Of a stretch of DNA of 22,386 nt, positions 20,691-22,386 are shown piece by piece; positions within the stretch are counted from its first letter, which is position 1; each line of letters opens with the position of its first letter. Under the pieces are notes generated by a model that saw nothing but the letters and a program-made list of their open reading frames with translations, searched no databases and was not told the origin of the DNA. Source of the DNA: Acd1 sp049973945 (lineage in GTDB: Archaea; Thermoproteota; Thermoprotei_A; Sulfolobales; Sulfolobaceae); contig JBMFJH010000023.1 of the NCBI GenBank assembly GCA_049973945.1, positions 1-22,386 on the forward strand. Reading direction: 5' to 3'. The translations under genes were made by a program, and so were the position numbers.

Positions 20691-21512
20691 TTATTCGAGA
20701 AGTCTGACCGCTTCCTGGGGGCTCTTGCCCTCGTGGACTACCGCCGAGACCGCCCTCGCCATCTTCGCCGCGTCCTTAGCTCCCCAAACGTTCCTGCCAA
20801 CGGTTACCCCTGCAGCCCCAGCGTCTACGGCGTCCCTCAGCATCTGGAGGAACTCCAGGTCGGTCTTGGTCTTCGGCCCTCCCCTTATGAGGATGGGGGC
20901 GAAGGCCACTTCTACCACCTCCCTGAAGCTCGCCTTGTCACCCGTGTAGTCGACCTTTAGCAGGTCTGCCCCCAGCTCCGAGGCCATCCTGGTCACGTAC
21001 TTGACCAGCTCCTTCTCCTTGACGCTGTCCGGGTTGTCGGGCCTGACGAAGAGCGGTTCAACGATGAACGGGATCCCGTAGTCTTCTGCTTCCTTCCTCA
21101 AGTTCGCCAGGACTTCCAGGTTGTAGCCCTCGACCCCGTCCTCCCCGTAGCCCACGACGTAGTAAGCGACCACCGCGTCGGCTCCGGCGTTGACCGCGTC
21201 CTTGAGGTCGTAGAGCAGGGAGTAGTACCCTGAGCCGTAGGGCTTGTAGTTCCCCCTCCAAACGTTGGCGGTGTCGAGCCTGGCCACGATCATCGGCGAA
21301 GACCTTGAGAAGAAGTTCTCCTTGACTAGCTTGAGCATGGCGGGGGTCATCTGAAGCGCGTCGGGCCCGTTGCCCACGAGCTTGCTGACCACTTCCGCCG
21401 CCCTCTCTATCCCCTTCAGCGGCCCCATGACGAGCCCGTGGTCGAGTGCGACTACGAAAGCCTTCCCCCTCTCGAATAACCGCCTTATCCTGATCTCCTT
21501 GCCTACGCTCAC
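20691..21512 (-). CDS. Class I fructose-1,6-bisphosphate aldolase, archaeal (DhnA/DeoC) type
   Basis: 273 residues, normal for archaeal class I aldolase. It interconverts fructose 1,6-bisphosphate with dihydroxyacetone phosphate and glyceraldehyde 3-phosphate in glycolysis and gluconeogenesis. FVVALDHGLVMGP (19-31) is the N-terminal signature. K186 in LLKVDYTGDK is the expected Schiff-base lysine. IRGGPKTKTD (209-218) and GVTVGRNVWG (235-244) bind phosphate. The related 2-amino-3,7-dideoxy-D-threo-hept-6-ulosonate synthase is a less likely alternative because it shares these motifs. The GTG at 21512 sits at the predicted transcription start, so translation is probably leaderless. It leads the aldolase, glycosyltransferase, nucleotidyltransferase and kinase run. 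Confidence 0.88.
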   Translation of the reverse strand: MSVGKEIRIRRLFERGKAFVVALDHGLVMGPLKGIERAAEVVSKLVGNGPDALQMTPAMLKLVKENFFSRSSPMIVARLDTANVWRGNYKPYGSGYYSLLYDLKDAVNAGADAVVAYYVVGYGEDGVEGYNLEVLANLRKEAEDYGIPFIVEPLFVRPDNPDSVKEKELVKYVTRMASELGADLLKVDYTGDKASFREVVEVAFAPILIRGGPKTKTDLEFLQMLRDAVDAGAAGVTVGRNVWGAKDAAKMARAVSAVVHEGKSPQEAVRLLE

Positions 21513-21532
21513 GCCCTGAAACTGTAGCGTTT

Positions 21533-21540
21533 CATTAAAT
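21533..21540 (-). promoter_or_regulatory. TATA box of the aldolase gene
   Basis: The minus strand reads ATTTAATG, centred 25 bp before the GTG at 21512, which makes the transcript leaderless. Confidence 0.5.
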
Positions 21541-21567
21541 GCTTTTCCTGAGAATTAAGCTCACCGA

Positions 21568-21574
21568 TTTTAAC
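21568..21574 (+). promoter_or_regulatory. Candidate TATA box of the second MFS gene
   Basis: TTTTAAC is centred 27 bp before the TTG at 21598, again predicting a leaderless transcript. The divergent aldolase TATA box is about 30 bp away. Confidence 0.4.
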
Positions 21575-21597
21575 GCAGAACGAGTATTCACGAGGAA

Positions 21598-22386
21598 TTG
21601 CCGCAGAGATACGTCCACGTGGTCGTCAACTCCTTCTTCTCTTGGGCGGGGAACATATACGACCTCCTTATCCTCACTTACGTCTACGAGGAGTTGGCCA
21701 AGGAGTTAGGGGCGGGCATTAACGTGAGCACCACTGTAGTCGGCCTGGGGCTCGTCGCGAGAGTTCTTGGGGGCTACCTGTTGGGGAGGGTGGCCGACAC
21801 GTACGGCAGGAAGCCCGTGCTAATAGTGAGTACGCTCGGGTACTCCCTAGCCCAGGCCGGGATCGCCTTCGCACAGGACGTCGCCCAGCTCTTCGTCTTC
21901 AGGGGCGTCCAGGGGTTCTTCATGGGAGGTCACTGGGTCACAGCCACGGTAATAGCCTACGAGGCCTCACCCCCCAAAATGAGGGGAACCGTAAACGGGA
22001 TAGTCCAGGCCGGTTACGGCGTGGGCTATGCGTTAACCGGGCTGGCCTACTTGGTTTTGCCGCCCTCCGAGTGGAGGCTCTTACTCTTGACCGGGAGCTT
22101 ACCGGCTTTGTTAGTGCCTTACATGCTGTGGGCTATTCCCAAGGAGTCTGACGTGATGACTAGAGGGCAAGGCGAAAGGAAGCCGCTTGATCCATCTGTC
22201 AAGAAGGAAGTGGTCAGGGCGAGCCTGGTCATTTCGGGCATGTTCGCCTCTTACTACTCGATCTTCGCCATATTCAACGAGGACGCTCTAGTCCACGGCG
22301 TGTCCAAAGAAACGATAGGCCTGGCGTTGTTGACGTCAAACTTGGCTTTAGCCGTGTCCTTCATCGTCTACGGTAGGCTCTCAGAG
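21598..22386 (+). CDS. MFS transporter (partial, C-terminus outside window)
   Basis: 263 codons remain open to the window edge. The protein begins MPQRYVHVVVNSFFSWAGNIYDLLIL, resembling the first helix of sugar or metabolite MFS carriers. Motif A is GRVADTYGRKPVL, followed by FRGVQGFFMGGHWVTAT and AYEASPPKMRGTVNGIVQAG, the helix-4/5 pattern of the family. A cytoplasmic loop rich in Lys/Arg/Glu follows helix 6, then the second half starts. The TTG at 21598 is the likely start because it lies at the predicted transcription start and the first helix begins soon after. Unlike the carrier at 6536, nothing can be said about a C-terminal extension. Substrate unknown. Confidence 0.85.
   Translation, partial: MPQRYVHVVVNSFFSWAGNIYDLLILTYVYEELAKELGAGINVSTTVVGLGLVARVLGGYLLGRVADTYGRKPVLIVSTLGYSLAQAGIAFAQDVAQLFVFRGVQGFFMGGHWVTATVIAYEASPPKMRGTVNGIVQAGYGVGYALTGLAYLVLPPSEWRLLLLTGSLPALLVPYMLWAIPKESDVMTRGQGERKPLDPSVKKEVVRASLVISGMFASYYSIFAIFNEDALVHGVSKETIGLALLTSNLALAVSFIVYGRLSE

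Overview
The window looks like a chromosomal stretch from a GC-rich thermophilic crenarchaeote (Thermoproteota, most likely Sulfolobales or a close relative). The basis is gene content (archaeal TmcA, NadM, an archaeal class I aldolase and a compact molybdopterin oxidoreductase), almost exclusive use of AGG for arginine, and promoters in which a TATA box lies about 26 bp upstream of the start codon, so that many first genes appear leaderless and often start with GTG or TTG. No tRNA, rRNA, CRISPR array or intact insertion sequence was seen, and no gene-free stretch exceeds about 230 bases.

Layout. 1-666 (minus) is the N-terminal part of a branched-chain-amino-acid-type solute-binding protein. 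It is divergent from a tight livH-livM-livG-livF operon (813-4214, plus), with a perfectly placed inverted repeat between the two promoters. 4280-6013 is a compact molybdopterin oxidoreductase. 6202-8635 is a two-gene unit: an unknown 109-aa protein, then a large transporter that fuses a metabolite:H+ symporter-type MFS domain to four CBS motifs. This unit is bracketed by a 58-bp direct repeat made of the 3' end of the molybdopterin gene plus the 3' end of the convergent XdhC-family gene (8790-9506, minus). It also uses more CGN arginine codons than its neighbours, so it looks like an inserted segment. 9536-10335 holds nadM and a coupled small gene. 10363-11799 is a gamma-glutamyltranspeptidase-like hydrolase, convergent with an APC amino-acid permease (11785-13218, minus) whose promoter sits inside a long inverted repeat.

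13442-17154 (minus) reads, in transcription order: a Cys-containing unknown protein, a MazG-type pyrophosphohydrolase, tmcA (tRNA-Met cytidine acetyltransferase), a protein with a Gln/Ala-rich tail, and then, under its own promoter, a tiny Lys/Glu-rich protein made of 11-residue repeats. A lone unknown gene (17245-17835, plus) follows. 17842-21512 (minus) is a probable operon of class I fructose-bisphosphate aldolase, GT39-type membrane glycosyltransferase, sugar-1-phosphate nucleotidyltransferase and BadF/BcrA-type sugar kinase, which together suggest supply and transfer of activated sugars for surface glycans. The window ends inside another MFS transporter (21598 onward, plus).

The themes are uptake of amino acids and metabolites (ABC, APC and two MFS transporters), molybdoenzyme function, NAD synthesis, tRNA modification and glycan precursor metabolism. 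The most unusual structure is the transporter-CBS island flanked by duplicated gene ends.
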